DNA of 64,000 nucleotides from Punica granatum. Lineage: Eukaryota > Streptophyta > Magnoliopsida > Myrtales > Lythraceae. Within the stretch, counting starts at the first letter, position 1. Every line of letters starts with the position of its first letter. The notes beneath the pieces were generated by a model that saw only the letters and a list, made by a program, of their open reading frames with translations, did no database searches and was not told the DNA's origin. A program made the position numbers and the translations under genes. Location of the stretch: assembly GCF_007655135.1 (NCBI RefSeq), contig NC_045132.1, forward strand, positions 8,928,001 through 8,992,000. The letters run 5' to 3'. Shown here piece after piece: positions 47,251 to 58,392 of the stretch.

Positions 47251-47827
47251 CCTTACCAAATGGAGAGATGTTGGTTTAATGTTTATAAACAAACTGATGT
47301 AATGTCCTAGGTTGTTTTGAAAACATGCATGCAGTGCAGAAAAGTAAAGTATATCTGTATCTATTACAATGTACATCGCTCTTTGTAGAAAAACAACAAA
47401 AGGCCCGCCTAAAAGAAAACTAGGGGCCGACTCAAAGACCGGACTTTGGGTCGGTTGACGGCATGAGGTTTGTTTTGGTCCAGCATGACGGTCCCTGTTT
47501 ATGCATGGTTTCAGTGTTCTACTGGGAAAACCACTAACTAGGGATGGGGGCTCCCGATTCAAGGGGATCAATTCCTTGAAATCGAGCGAGATTCTTTTCA
47601 AGGCCTAAGCGACAGTGGAACCGCGCGCCGTACCCCTACTTCGAACCCCTGTCTAACCAAGATTCCTAAATTGGTGCCCGTGGGATTTCAGGCATTTGGT
47701 ACCTAAATCCACTAGAATGATGCAATGCAAGTGCAGGAAAGTAAATGTGCGAAAAATAAAATGTGCGAAAAGCGATAAATAAACATGCAAGCAAAGCAAA
47801 CGGATCGAGCCTGAACCCACTAAATAT
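47251..47827 (-). other. 5' leader of element B
   Basis: This is the region between primer site and ORF1, with no conserved coding. It shares blocks with A (30270-30620) and C (59500-60083), including GGTGCCCGTGGGATTTC and AGAATGATGCAATGC. It holds the leader repeat at 47731-47780 and one further linker copy (GTGCAGAAAAGTAAAG) near 47335. Confidence 0.65.
47731..47780. repeat. Leader tandem repeat of element B (16 bp unit, 3 copies)
   Basis: The units are GTGCAGGAAAGTAAAT, GTGCGAAAAATAAAAT and GTGCGAAAAGCGATAAAT. The first is the same sequence as the linker of the 3' UTR array at 36450-37110. Confidence 0.8.
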
Positions 47828-47846
47828 GTCCCCAGTGGAGTCGCCA
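47828..47846 (-). other. Primer binding site of element B (tRNA-Arg-like)
   Basis: The - strand reads TGGCGACTCCACTGGGGAC, complementary to a tRNA ending GGAGTCG-CCA. From memory this fits plant tRNA-Arg(ACG) and the tRNA-Arg priming reported for Ogre elements. It lies three bases from the 5' LTR. Confidence 0.85.
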
Positions 47847-47849
47847 AGC

Positions 47850-50800
47850 TGTACGGACCCGAATGTGGACTCTCGTCGGGGCCCGCATTGCGCCCTTTTG
47901 GATCGCGCGGCTTGGGAGTGTCCACCTTCCCGTGGGGACGCGTGACGGACACGCGTGAGAGAAGGAGTCGCCACTTATCATTTTACGACCCGTAGGTCGA
48001 GGGCGGATAAGTTACCCGGGTCTAGGGGTATGGAACACCTAGTGATTGTTAAGGCATTGGTCTGTGCGGAACCGAAAAATCCGTGTTCGGGGGTTCATAT
48101 TACGTGCAGGCCTATATCTTGCACGCCCTTTCGGTACTCTGGTTTGCTAGGCTTGCATGTTTTATGATTTACCGCATGAATTAAGCTGCACTCGGCTCGC
48201 ACGTTTTGACACCGAAAATTCGGTGAACTAAACGAGGTCGGTTGAGAAGCCGAGAGAGAATTAAACCCTTATGTCAGGGAGTTGGTTCACAATCTTGCGT
48301 TACAGTTCATCTAACCATGGAGGTTGAATCCCTACGTGAACCAAAACCGCGAGTTCTTGGGCTTACTTTCCTTTGGGCAAGCATTAAACCGATTCGATTA
48401 GTTCGACTCTCGGACCGTTCGCTCACCGACTGGAATTCTTACAGAAAAGAATGTACAAAATAAAAGTCCTTACAATGCTTCTCGAAAACAATAAATACAA
48501 ATTACAAATGGCCGAATTCCAGTCGACTCGCGTTCGGTTATTATTCCACTCTAACTCACCGTGAGTTTAGGGAAAAAGACCGAAGAACTGAAATTCAATG
48601 GACGCTCTCACTGAATAGGGCATTGGACCCTGTGAGTGTTGATTAGGGCGTTGAACCCTGTGCTCGATGATTAAGGTGTTGAACCCTAATATTATTCGGC
48701 CTAGGGATCAAGCTCGACCCGTATGGCAAACAAGTGCGGAAAGATAACACGCAACATGTTAATAACAGACAAGGTGTTTTGTATTTACCGAATGTACGTG
48801 GATTAACAAGTTTATTAATCCAAAAGTGTTTTTGCAAGCAAATGCCATATGCTAAGCAATCAAACACGTGCCAATGTTTTAGTATTCTGCTTTTGTTGGA
48901 AATTTGGAAAAGAGAATCGAATATCATGTGTGTGGATTGCTTTTATAGTGACTCGGTGTTGTGACACTGAATTACCACTGAATTGATCCAAACTTGTATT
49001 TTGACTCTAGATTTGGAACCTAGAGTTCCGCCTAACCATTTTCTAGGATTTGGTTAAGTCGAGTGAAATGATTAGTCCGATAACTGTATTTTGATACAGA
49101 ATACCCAACTGACATCTTAAACTGCGCTAGGATGTCGGCGAATCACGAAATGATGTTCTTGCCCTTGATTTGAAAATTTGTTTTCAGAAAAGGAGAACAA
49201 CACAATAAGGATTTGGAAATATGAGGGTTTTGAAAAGGGCATTAACACCGTTTTGTAATTCGTCGACACGAGTTACAAATTAATGTCCAATTCGTGCAAA
49301 GTTGTTTAAATTGAATGAATTAACCGTGTAAACGTCCCGATTAACCCGTTCGTGGAATTAATACTTAAGGTTATTGCCGAATACTTTAATTGTGAAAAAC
49401 GATTCGTGATTCGACGACCAACACGAATCCATAAGGATCGAGGATATTTGGTCCAATGACCGAAACTACCCTCGTAACCGAATGGACCCGAATGAGTCAA
49501 CAATACCCGAATCCATGCATGTTTTGTTTTGAAAAGACATGTAATCGATGCTTTAACATGGGAATCGTGGAAATATCGAATGTATGATTTCATACAATCC
49601 GAGAAATGAATTAAACTCGAAATAAGAAAATCATTCTTGATCCAAAAAGGCCAAGAAGCCCTCGGCTTCACCTTGTCAAAGATGGCCGAATACTCTCATG
49701 GCTCGATTCAAATCACAAAGAATTTCCTTGTCTTGGTTTAATCATTTTTCGCATGCTCAAACATCAAACATGATGAAAAACACGTTTTGACAAAAGCCGG
49801 TATTACCATGATTTGATTAACTCATTTAAACATGCAAACATTCACAAACATGTTATTTAAGGAATCGATAAAATAATACCGGTTTCATGCATGCAAGAAC
49901 AACAAAATAAACTCGGAAAATAACTTGGATCGGGCTAAGGAGACCAATCTTAACCCGAAAAGAGCAACTCAAGTCTCGGCCATCCCATTTAGAGACTTGG
50001 CCGTGAGCTCACATGCCATTTCCGGGTCGGGATGGTCTTCCAAACAACAATCCAAACCTTTTTCCGACATGCTAGCAAGTTATAAGGTAATACACATGCA
50101 TAATATAACATAAAATTGCATAAAAGTTAAGTCTTGCAAGTTAAGTATGCATAAAATACCATAATACTCCATAGCCATGCAAAAATATAAAAAGCCCTAA
50201 CTCCTCTAAGTCAAGAGTGATTTACCTAGCCTCGGGATACGAGGAAAGAGTCGGGGAAGTGTTCGAGAGTCGGGTGACTCGGTTGAACGCTTGGAAGGAT
50301 GCTCGGGTGCAAAGGATGCACGTTCGGGGAGCTAGGTGCACGGGGAATGCGGCTGGAATGCACGGGAGGCGCGCGGCGTGCGCGGGGCGCGGGCAGGCGG
50401 CGGGCGTGCGCGGGGCGCGAGCGTGCGTGGGGCGCGGGAGTGCGCGTGCGCGCAGGCAGGCGCGCGGCGCGCGGGCGTGCGCGCGGCTGGCGCTGGCGGG
50501 TCACTATTCACCCGAGAGTAGCGATTTCACCCGAAATGCACTATTAGACCTGAAACAATAATTTAAAGACTTCAAATGGAAAAACCAATTTCACCAATGA
50601 ACTCCATGGGTCCAAAATGAGTGGGATATGAAGTTTGAGAAATTTTGAGCTTAAGTCGGGATGATGAACATCGGCTTCCGACTTAAGAACTCAAGGCTCT
50701 CTTTTGATCTTTTCGGTTTTCTTTTCTCTTCCTTCTAAGTGCTGAAGTTTTCTGGTTCTTGAGTGTTCTTGGCTATGGAGTTTGAGAGGATTTCTTGAAA

Positions 50801-52466
50801 GAGAAAGGTTGGAGAGAGTGTGTAAGAGGAGAAGTCATTATCTTAATCACTTTTGGGCCATTTATAGGCAAAGCTAATGACACAATTAGCAAAAGCAAGT
50901 GCTCTTAACCCCCATGCTTAGAAAATATCAAGCCTCATCCTCTTCCATTGCATTAATGAAGAAGAGATAAGACATTGATGAGCATTGATGAGCATTGATG
51001 GAGGCTTGAGTGTTGTCTTCAAACTCTTGGATATTTTCAAGCAAGAGTGCAAGTTGGCTTCTTGCATTGAAGAAGAAGAAGAAGCTTCTAGTGTAAAGGG
51101 TGACTCATCTTGAGTAGCCCGTGGGTCCCACGACCGAAGAGGAGAAACCGGGAAAAAGCTCGGGTCTCGATTGATCGCGCATTCCAAGTTCGTGGTTTGA
51201 ATTGAACGTCGAATTATCGATATACGTGAGGAAATGGATTTAATGAGTCCGAGATTGGCATTTTCCGTGAGAAATTGCCAAATGTCTGTATGAGGCTTGA
51301 AAGCCGGTTTTGCTCCTTTTATGCATTCAGAGCGAGGTTACCCACTTCTGACAGCATATCTTGTATCTGCATCCCACGTCGGTCATTTTGACATAAATTG
51401 TCAAATTACGTGGGCCCTTGTCTCTTAAGCCGGTAAATACAAATATGGAGCCGGAGATGTCCTAGGAGGCCGAAACTGGATTTTTCAGATTGCTTTCTGA
51501 GTTTCTTGGGCGATCTGGAGATTACTGCGATCTCTGTTTGTTGAGATTGGGCCTCTAAGGATATGAAAAGTGCATCCGAGACCCTTAAAGCACTGCTCGA
51601 GGGGTCTAGATGAGTTGTGCGATTCATTCCGACAATTCCACATTGAGCCTCGAGAAGGCTAGCATTGTGTAAGGTAAGCATCCGGCGTCAAGTTTCCCCA
51701 AAGAGGACCTCCGGATATGGATTTTCGCTGAAAATGGCTTTTTGTGCCCCTCGGAGGTTACTTGGGAAACCGTGAAGGGTTTTGCTGTCTGTTTTGCCCA
51801 ATTGCGAATGTCCGCTGGAGTTTTCAGGGCAATGTAGTGTGAACTTCGTTTGCCGTAATACCATCAGACCAGTCTCCGGTTACGCTCTTCCGAAGAAGGG
51901 TATGCCCGTTTTGTCGTTCGGAAGTCATTCAGAGTGTTTGTATGGCTTCTAAAAGACAATATGAAGCATTGCTCGTGCTCTGTATGATTGAGGGGCATGG
52001 CCGCATCTGATATTTGGAATTAACTTTTCTCCGAAAAACCGGCATTTTTGGACTTCCACTGAAAAGTTGTCTGTATACAGAAAGTTGTTCTGTATAGAGC
52101 AGATGATTTGCAAAATGCCTTTGGGGACACTTTTCATCTGTTTGGCATTGGAATGGATTTTTGGAGTCCAATATTGGCTATCTTCCGATGATCGAGCGAA
52201 CTATCGGAAAATAGAACTGTCCGTGTGATATACTGAAAATGCCGGTTTTGGATATTGCTGAGCTCTCTAGTCACTCTATTACCCTTTGGTGACCCCTGGA
52301 GTCCTTCTGTCATATGCATGTGTCATTTGCCCGATTTTGCCGACTTGAGGATGAATAGTGATTTTCTGCTCTATTAAGTCATTTTTCTGTATTCTGCTCA
52401 GGCTGTGGCTTGGATCATTGCTGATATTGTCGTTTGGGAAAGGTGAGCCAAAATGGGGTGCTGACA
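47850..52466 (-). repeat. LTR B, right (5' LTR in element sense), 4617 bp
   Basis: This is the complete LTR. It differs from the left copy by scattered substitutions, a few indels in the GC block (50365-50495) and the 249 bp present only here (48165-48413). High similarity marks B as the youngest insertion here. No gene is present. Confidence 0.95.
50860..50867 (-). promoter_or_regulatory. TATA box of right LTR B (element promoter)
   Basis: The - strand reads GCCTATAAATGGCCC. As the 5' LTR, this copy would drive the B transcript, which starts about 30 bases downstream and carries a roughly 3 kb R-U5 leader. Confidence 0.7.
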
Positions 52467-52471
52467 CCTAG
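52467..52471. repeat. Target-site duplication of element B (right copy, CCTAG)
   Basis: It is identical to 31872-31876 and directly follows the GCTGACA end of LTR B. Confidence 0.95.
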
Positions 52472-53103
52472 ACAAACATAAATGGTGGGCTAGAATACGG
52501 TTCTAAGCCAATTACATGTGTGAATTTGTTTTAAGACCCTTTTTCAGTGAGATGCACTACGGTTTCACCGAATTAGCCAAACTCGTGTTTTGACTCTAGA
52601 TTGGAATCTAGCATTCCACCTATCCATTATCTAATGCTTGTTTAAGCCAAATATATGATTAATCCGGTTCTTCGTGTTTCGTAACTGAAAATAAGAGTTC
52701 ACCACCGAATTTACGATAGGAAGATAAAAACATCAAAAGTGAACGCAATGGGCCGTGCGAATGAGACTCACACCCAAACGGGTTGCCCTTTCCCGTCCAT
52801 AGATCGAGGTGTTTCCAACTCCCTAACGCCTAGGGTATCGGTGAATCACGAAAATGACGGTTATGCCCTTGAGCAATAAAATTGTGATGTTCGTGTACAA
52901 ATTGAAGATTGTGTGACACGAAGAAGTCTAGGGAGGACTCGCGCGTCTCGACTCGAGCCGCCTCAAATCGGGCCCAGACTCAAGTCGTAGCACGCGAGTA
53001 CTCGCTAGACGTCGATCTATTCGCGTTACACATCTTGATGTTTCGAAATTGTGGACTTTTGAAGAAAAAGGGCATTCTCACCGTTCCATGAGCCATCGAC
53101 GCT
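52467..53103 (-). repeat. LTR A, right copy, second segment (truncated)
   Basis: It is collinear with 20838-21476 of the left LTR A, from CCTAGACAAACATA to ATGAGCCATCGACGC. At 53104 the sequence switches abruptly to RT of element C. The remaining 3.46 kb of the LTR, its target duplication and 1.4 kb of C's pol are missing. Confidence 0.9.
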
Positions 53104-53932
53104 CGTCGATGTAGACCTCAATCTCTTTATGCATCATGTCATGAAAGAGAGTGACCATTGCCCGCTAATAGGTTGCCCTGGTAATTTTGAGATCGAAATG
53201 CATGATCTTGTAGCAGAATGTGCCACACATCGTGATAAACATGGTTTTAACTTTATCCTCCTCGGCCATCTGAATCTGATTGTACCCAGAGAAGCCATCC
53301 ATGAAGGAGAATTGAGTGTGGCGCGCGGTGTTGTCTACCAAAACATCAATATGAGGCAGCGGGAAGTTATCCTTTGGGTTAGCTCTATTGAGGTCTCGGT
53401 AGTCGATGCAGACTCTGACTTTCCCATTCTTCTTCTCCACTAGAACAATGTTCGCTACCCATTCAGAGTAATTGCATACCTCAAAGAATCCCGCGTCTAC
53501 CTGCTTGATGACCTCTTCCTTAATGGGTAGGAGAAGGTCGGCTCGTTGACACCACAAGTGTTGGCGCTTGGGCGGGAATCTTCTAGTGTTGAGTGGGAGG
53601 AAATGCTTTACGATCGAGGGGTCTAGGCCTGGCATATCAGCGTAGGACCAAGCAAAGGCTTCTTGATACTCTGTTAATAAATCGATCATTCGGGCTCTCT
53701 GTGCAGGGTTAAGTCCCGTCCCGATTCTAAGGGTGCGTGGTTCTTCTACAGTGCCTATGTTTATTTCTTCGGTTGGCTCGACGGAGGTGAGTTGGTGGTT
53801 TTCAAGACGATACAAACTCTCCTCTATCTCGGGCATGTGACTGTCCTCGTCAAGCCTTTCCCCAAAGTATGTGGGTAGGGGCTTTTCGAGTGGATTCGAA
53901 TCATCACGTTCGTGATTTGGATTCGATTGGAG
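53104..53932 (-). pseudogene. pol: RT N-terminal half of element C (cut at the catalytic motif)
   Basis: It is in the same frame and order as B: EIEESLYRLENHQL, EAFAWSYADMPGLDP, VRVCIDYRDLNRA and FSFMDGFSGYNQI, ending at EVYID, where the catalytic Y-(V/I)-D-D is cut by the LTR A junction. A TAG at 53165-53167 replaces the CAG (Q) of B in ATYQRAM. The rest of RT and both RNase H domains are deleted; integrase survives at 18430-19617. Confidence 0.9.
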
Positions 53933-54186
53933 CCTGGAAATAGAAGCAAATTGTTTCAGAAATTAACATGATGGAAACGAGAGCGAGAAAGAGAATTTAG
54001 ACACAAGAATTCAAAAAGTGTATGTAGGGATCTAATTAATAAAGCCATAACAAAAATCCCTCTTCTGTCACACGGCTTATGACATTGCCGGTGTGCAGGT
54101 AGCATTATATACAAGGATTGTCTTACACAACGGCGACTACGGACGAATAGCACGGGATTGCGGTGCAATTGTTCAGCTCCTCGTTC
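53933..54186 (-). other. Gap between G-patch and RT in element C (candidate intron)
   Basis: This non-coding interval matches 41642-41829 of B, with donor-like GTGTAAG near 54128 and acceptor-like ATTTCCAG near 53935 on the - strand. It is slightly longer than in B. Confidence 0.35.
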
Positions 54187-55860
54187 TCCTATGCTCGGCG
54201 GATTGGAGCCTTGGAAGATGTCTCCTTGGCGATAGCATAGACATCTGAGAGTACAAAGGGTGCTTCAACCGTATCGGAGGAGGAGTCCTCTGACTCGGTA
54301 GGTGTGTCATCAAATGAGCCTCCAACAACGAGCGGTGGCCCTGGGAAGAACTGCGAGAGGGGTGGAACTGGAATGCCTCTGGAGAGCTTTTCGTAATGAA
54401 CTGCGGTGTGCCTGAACGATCTCATGGCAGGAGGGGCGAAAGCCGAGTCCCCTCCTATTCCGATATTTCTCCACCTGAACAGGGTGAAGGATTCCTTGTG
54501 CATGTGCTCCGAGACCGGTTCCAGGAACATAGTCGCTCCTCAACATAACTTTCCCTATCATGTGATCGGCCCGAGATGGACCGACTTCTCCGTAGTCTCG
54601 TATCGCGAAGATAGTATCGAAAGAGTGGAAAAGGAGATTCTGGTCTTCGCCGATGTTAACATAGGGGATTGCTGTCTCCTTGTAGATCGCGTAGTCCTCT
54701 TTGCCGTTGATAGTGATGAGCTTGCCTTCGACAAAGAACTTCAACTTCTGATGTAGAGATGAAGGAACAGCGCCAGCAGCATGGATCTAGGGTCTTCCTA
54801 GCAAGAGACTGAATGCATTGGGGATCTCGAGGATCTGGAATGTGACGAAGAATGAGTATGGTCCCACGTCGATAAGAAGGTCGATTTCCCCGTTTATGTT
54901 TCTCCTTGAGCCATCGAAGGCTCGAACAGTCGTTTTCCTCACGCGGATGCGGCTCATGTCCACGTTCATCTGTTTCAATGTGGAGACGGGGCACACATTA
55001 AGAGCCGAATCGTTGTCGATCATAACTCGACCGACGACATGATTGTTGCACTTGCAGACAATGTGCAATGCCCGCAAATGTCCCTGACCCTTCGAGGGAA
55101 TTTCGTCTTCAGAAAAGGAGATTTGATTCGAGAAGATAGAGCTCACAGTCTCCTCAATCCTCTCCGGTGCAGTCTCCTTCGGCACTTGTGCCGCGGTGAG
55201 AACCTTCAAAAGAGCATCCCGATGCGGTTCGAAGCTTAGAAGCAATGCTAGCAGCGAGATATGGGCCGGTGACTTTCCCATTTGTTCAACCATCTTGTAC
55301 TCGCTCGCTTTAATTACTTTTATGAAGGCTTCAGCTTCCTCTTCTGATACCTTCTTTGTGGGAGTGGATGCGGCTCTCAAGTTATCGCTGAGTGCGGCAG
55401 CAGAAGCTTTCCCCTTTTGTGCAAGCTCCGGACCTTGGTAAACTCTTCCTGAGCGTGTAATGCCCATTGCGCTCAACTCCTGTTCAGCATTGGCAACCTC
55501 ACCCCCGTAATTCCAGGGAACTCGGCTGTCTTGATAGGGCTCCTTTGCAGGAACCTCGATGATGAACGGGGCGGATGCCACTGCTACTTCCGCCGGAACG
55601 TATTCGATGACAAATGGAACCGAGGATTCCTGTGCCTCCTTCTCTTCTCCAATAGCGCATATACTGATCATGTTGATTGTGGGCCTTGAGCTTGACCCGT
55701 GATCAGGGAGAGGGTTTGCTCGCACATTCAGTGGCTTAACCTCGTTGAAAGAGATTTGCTTCGCGTCAATCATCTCTTATATCTTCTCTCGGAGCCTCCA
55801 ACAGTTGTCAGTTGTGTGACCTGGAGCACCTTGATGAAATTCACAATGGATGCTCTGATT
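54187..55860 (-). pseudogene. Zinc knuckle, protease and G-patch of element C (broken)
   Basis: The knuckle HCEFHQGAPGHTTDNC lies near 55800-55855, then a TAA just upstream of 55773, the linker, and protease. The protease site reads VMIDNDSALNV (55009-55017): D is kept but the S and G of the D-S-G triad are changed to N and D, so the enzyme should be inactive. A TAG at 54787 replaces the Trp of the GRPW motif. The G-patch (YVPGTGLGAHAQGI, RGLGFRPSCHEI) follows, then a deletion of about 23 bp near 54405 shifts the frame before GIPVPPLSQFF. Length and order match B. Confidence 0.85.
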
Positions 55861-57695
55861 CTGTACTGTTGGATCGAAGTTAGGATGCGTCGCCTCCGAT
55901 CGAATCCTGTTCCCTGCTAGAAGTTGCCGATAAATGTGGGACAAAGAAGCCGGTAGAGGAAAGAATTGCTTGCGTTGGCGAGATGCAGCAGAAATTCCCT
56001 GTTGAGCTTGCAGAATAAGAGTCCGCTGCGACGGCTGAGGAGGTCTTGAAGCCGGGACTCTACTTTGAGCTGGGGCGTGTATTGTAGTGGTTGCGGCTGA
56101 ATGATGAGCGGCGGGGCCGAATAGTACGTCTGTTGTGGCTGGTAGGGTGGAGCATAAGACATGGGGCGCGCATATGCTTGAGGAGCCGAAGGCGCAAGTG
56201 CGTAGTTCACCGGAAATTACTGCGGGGGTTGATGCCTCGGGTTGACAGCACTAACGGTGGCATCCTTGGACCTTCTGGAGGTACCGGTTGCTTGCTTCTT
56301 CGGTGCCTCCCCTTCCCTCTTACTGGTCGGTCCCTCGATCCTCCCAACTTGATGCCCATGTCGAGCTTCTTCCCGGCTTCAACAAGCTCGAAGAATGAGG
56401 AGGCGTGAGATAAGAGGTGCGAGTAGTATACACCTTTTAGCGTGGAATGGAACAGTTGAACTTGCTGAATCTCACTAATCGAAGAGATATGCTTCTCCGC
56501 TTTCCCCCTCCACTCTATTGCGTAGGCTTCAAAAGCCTGATTTTTCTTCATCTCCATGGTGCTCAGCTCCAGGAGTGTAAGGGGTGTCTCCACACAGAAG
56601 CGGTACTGATCGAGGAACTTGTGAGAGAGGTCCGCCCAAGTTGGGATGTCCTCTGCTTTTAGCGTCATGAACCAATCAAATGCTGGTCCCATGAGACTGT
56701 CCTGGAATGTCTAGATTTTGAATTCCTCGTAGTCCCAATACGGTAACATTTTGCTTTCGTAATGGTGGAGATGATGCCGCGAGTCCTTGGTCCCGTCGTA
56801 CCTCGTAAAGTGAGGAATTTTGATCTTCGAGGGCAATCGCATGCCCGGGAATAAGTTCCAGTTGAAGTCACCGTAATCAAGACGAGACGTGCCTACTTGG
56901 AGGGCTTGGATGGTTTCCTCCATTCTCCTCATTCTTCTCTCTTGCTCATTTTCAGGAGGCATATTTGTCGGTGGAGCTATAGGGCCGGCCTGAGTAGGTG
57001 TGCCTGGTTCAGTGGAGGGAATCTTTAGAGGTGGTGGAGCTTGGTAAGGGAAGCTCTTTTGGGGTTGTGGAGCTTGGAAGGGGAAATGATCCGCCGTGGG
57101 AGCAGGAGCTTGTGCAAGCACGAATGGAGGGACCGTTGGCCGTGGAACAGTGTAAATCGGAGGTTGAGCGGGTATAGTGAGCGGCGGCAGAGTGAGCAAC
57201 GCGGAATCCATTGATAGGAACACCGCGGGTAGCAAAGGCACTGATGTAGGAGCTGGCGACGGTGGCAAAGGATCATTGACCGGATAGACTGCCGGCACGT
57301 ATATCATTGCTGAAAAAGATACATCCTCGTTATCTGTAACGTAAATAGGCAGGGCGATCGGATTCGGATCTACAGTTGTTCTGCGCTCAGGAGGCGAAGT
57401 GTAGCTCGACGAAGCTCTCTGATCCCGAAGCATGGTCATGAGCTCTGCCATGTTGGTATTCATATTGGCAGCTAGCTAATTAACCATCCTTTCGAGTGCG
57501 GTGAAGCGCACGGGATCGATAACATTGGATGGGCGCCTGTGCAGGAAGAGGTAGCTGCGCTGGAAGGGTGCCCGCATAGGCCGCTGACGCAACGAGTGCT
57601 GGCGGTGGTAAAGTGTGCGTGCCTTGCGGTGGAGAGTGCGTCAGCATTTGTGGCATGTCTTGCTCGAAGACAACGGGTTGTTGCTCTTCAGCCAT
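55861..57695 (-). pseudogene. gag: gag of element C (broken)
   Basis: It starts at the ATG at 57695 (MAEEQQPVVFEQD), matching B's gag start. A proline-rich N-terminal part is followed by ERRMRRMEETIQALQVG, the gag core (FPGMRLPSKIKIPHF, AFDWFMTLKAEDIP, FEAYAIEWRG) and a Q/P/Y-rich tail. Damage: a frame change between 57695 and 57463, TAG near 57480, TAG at 56709-56711 (CAG in B), and a frame change near 56215. The QPYQ-type tail keeps the CAG codon that is TAG in B. Confidence 0.85.
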
Positions 57696-58004
57696 TCTTT
57701 CGCGTGCACGAGTTGAGTATCGATGTGACGCCAGTTGCGAGTACCTGTATTTACAAGTGTGTGAGTGTAATTGCTGTGCGTTGGCTAATTTAAAAATATA
57801 AATGACTAAGCGCATGAATGCATGAGATGCATGAGTTTGAAAACACTAATGCCATTACATCAGTTCGATTCACGTTTCATAATTTACAAAGACTGTCTGT
57901 TCAAAAAAGGAAACATAAACATTAAACCAACACCTATTACCACCCGTAGCTGAGTGACCGCTGCGTGGGTCATGTGCGGGCAAAAGCGCTAACAAACTAA
58001 ACCT
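57696..58004 (-). other. Spacer between ORF1 and gag of element C
   Basis: It is non-coding and collinear with 45451-45755 of B (shared: GAAAACACTAATGCCATTAC, AACATAAACATTAAACC). No conserved frame is seen. Confidence 0.6.
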
Positions 58005-58392
58005 AAGGATGGGAGACCTTGCGTGCTTTCGCCCGCGCTCGGTCCAACGTAGTGCTCAAACGCGCTATCTCCCTGTCTTGGTTCGCTATGCGTGCGCGAG
58101 TCTGAGCCAACTCGGTCTAAAGCTCTCAGTAATCTACAAGCTCTGCACGAGTATCAACAAGCTCATAGCGGAGTCGATCTCGCTCCTCCCTGATGGACTG
58201 CAACTCCGTACGCATGGCTCTTTGGACTGAGCTCTCTGCGTCTAGAATATCTGCTTGCAGTGCGTGCAGAATCCGTGGCGTGTGTAGCCGATGAATAGGT
58301 GTGAATCCGTGCGGATGGAACTGTGCCACGTATGCTGCAGTAGCAGAGAAAGCTCACTCCTCATCGGTGGGATGCTCCGGGAAGTAAAGCTC
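58005..58392 (-). pseudogene. ORF1 of element C, coiled-coil part (broken)
   Basis: It carries AYVAQFHPHGFTP, DAESSVQRAMRTELQSIR, EERDRLRYELVDTRAEL, then REIARLS and ARKVSHP, as in B. A TAG near 58392 and stops near 58100-58125 (TGA and TAG where B has AGA and CAG) interrupt it. The heptad pattern is preserved despite the breaks. Confidence 0.7.

Larger units (their letters stand above)
31877..52466 (-). mobile_element. Element B: full-length Tat/Ogre-type Ty3/gypsy element, 20.6 kb
   Basis: It has complete ends, a 5 bp target duplication, two near-identical LTRs, primer site, polypurine tract and all domains in the order ORF1, gag, protease, G-patch, RT, RNase H, archaeal-type RNase H, integrase. 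It sits in the same sense as its host LTR A. Long LTRs, tRNA-Arg priming, ORF1 before gag, a gap before RT and the second RNase H together define the Tat/Ogre lineage. Coding frames are nearly complete, with a handful of stops, so it is recently dead or depends on relatives. Confidence 0.95.
19618..53103 (-). mobile_element. Element A: non-coding Tat-type element (LARD-like), split by B and truncated
   Basis: It consists of a left LTR (19618-24938), an interior (24939-30650) and a right LTR in two pieces (30651-31876 and 52467-53103). The polypurine tract and primer site are in the correct places, so it was integrated by the normal route. The interior has no gag, protease, RT, RNase H or integrase motif in any frame. 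The right LTR lacks everything equivalent to 21477-24938 and runs straight into C's RT at 53104. It must have used proteins from coding relatives such as B. Confidence 0.8.

Noticed and set aside
46354..47601. Longer ORF1 start upstream of 47250
   Set aside because: The extra N-terminal residues are not conserved in C, which starts at the equivalent of the 47250 methionine; the upstream part is leader sequence.
47828..47846. tRNA-like sequence at the primer sites (also 30629 and 60084)
   Set aside because: Only the complement of a tRNA 3' end is present, without anticodon or D arms, so these are primer binding sites and not tRNA genes.
48640..48690. CCCTAA strings suggesting telomeric repeats
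   Set aside because: Isolated AACCCTAAT occurrences inside the LTR minisatellite; no (TTTAGGG)n run.
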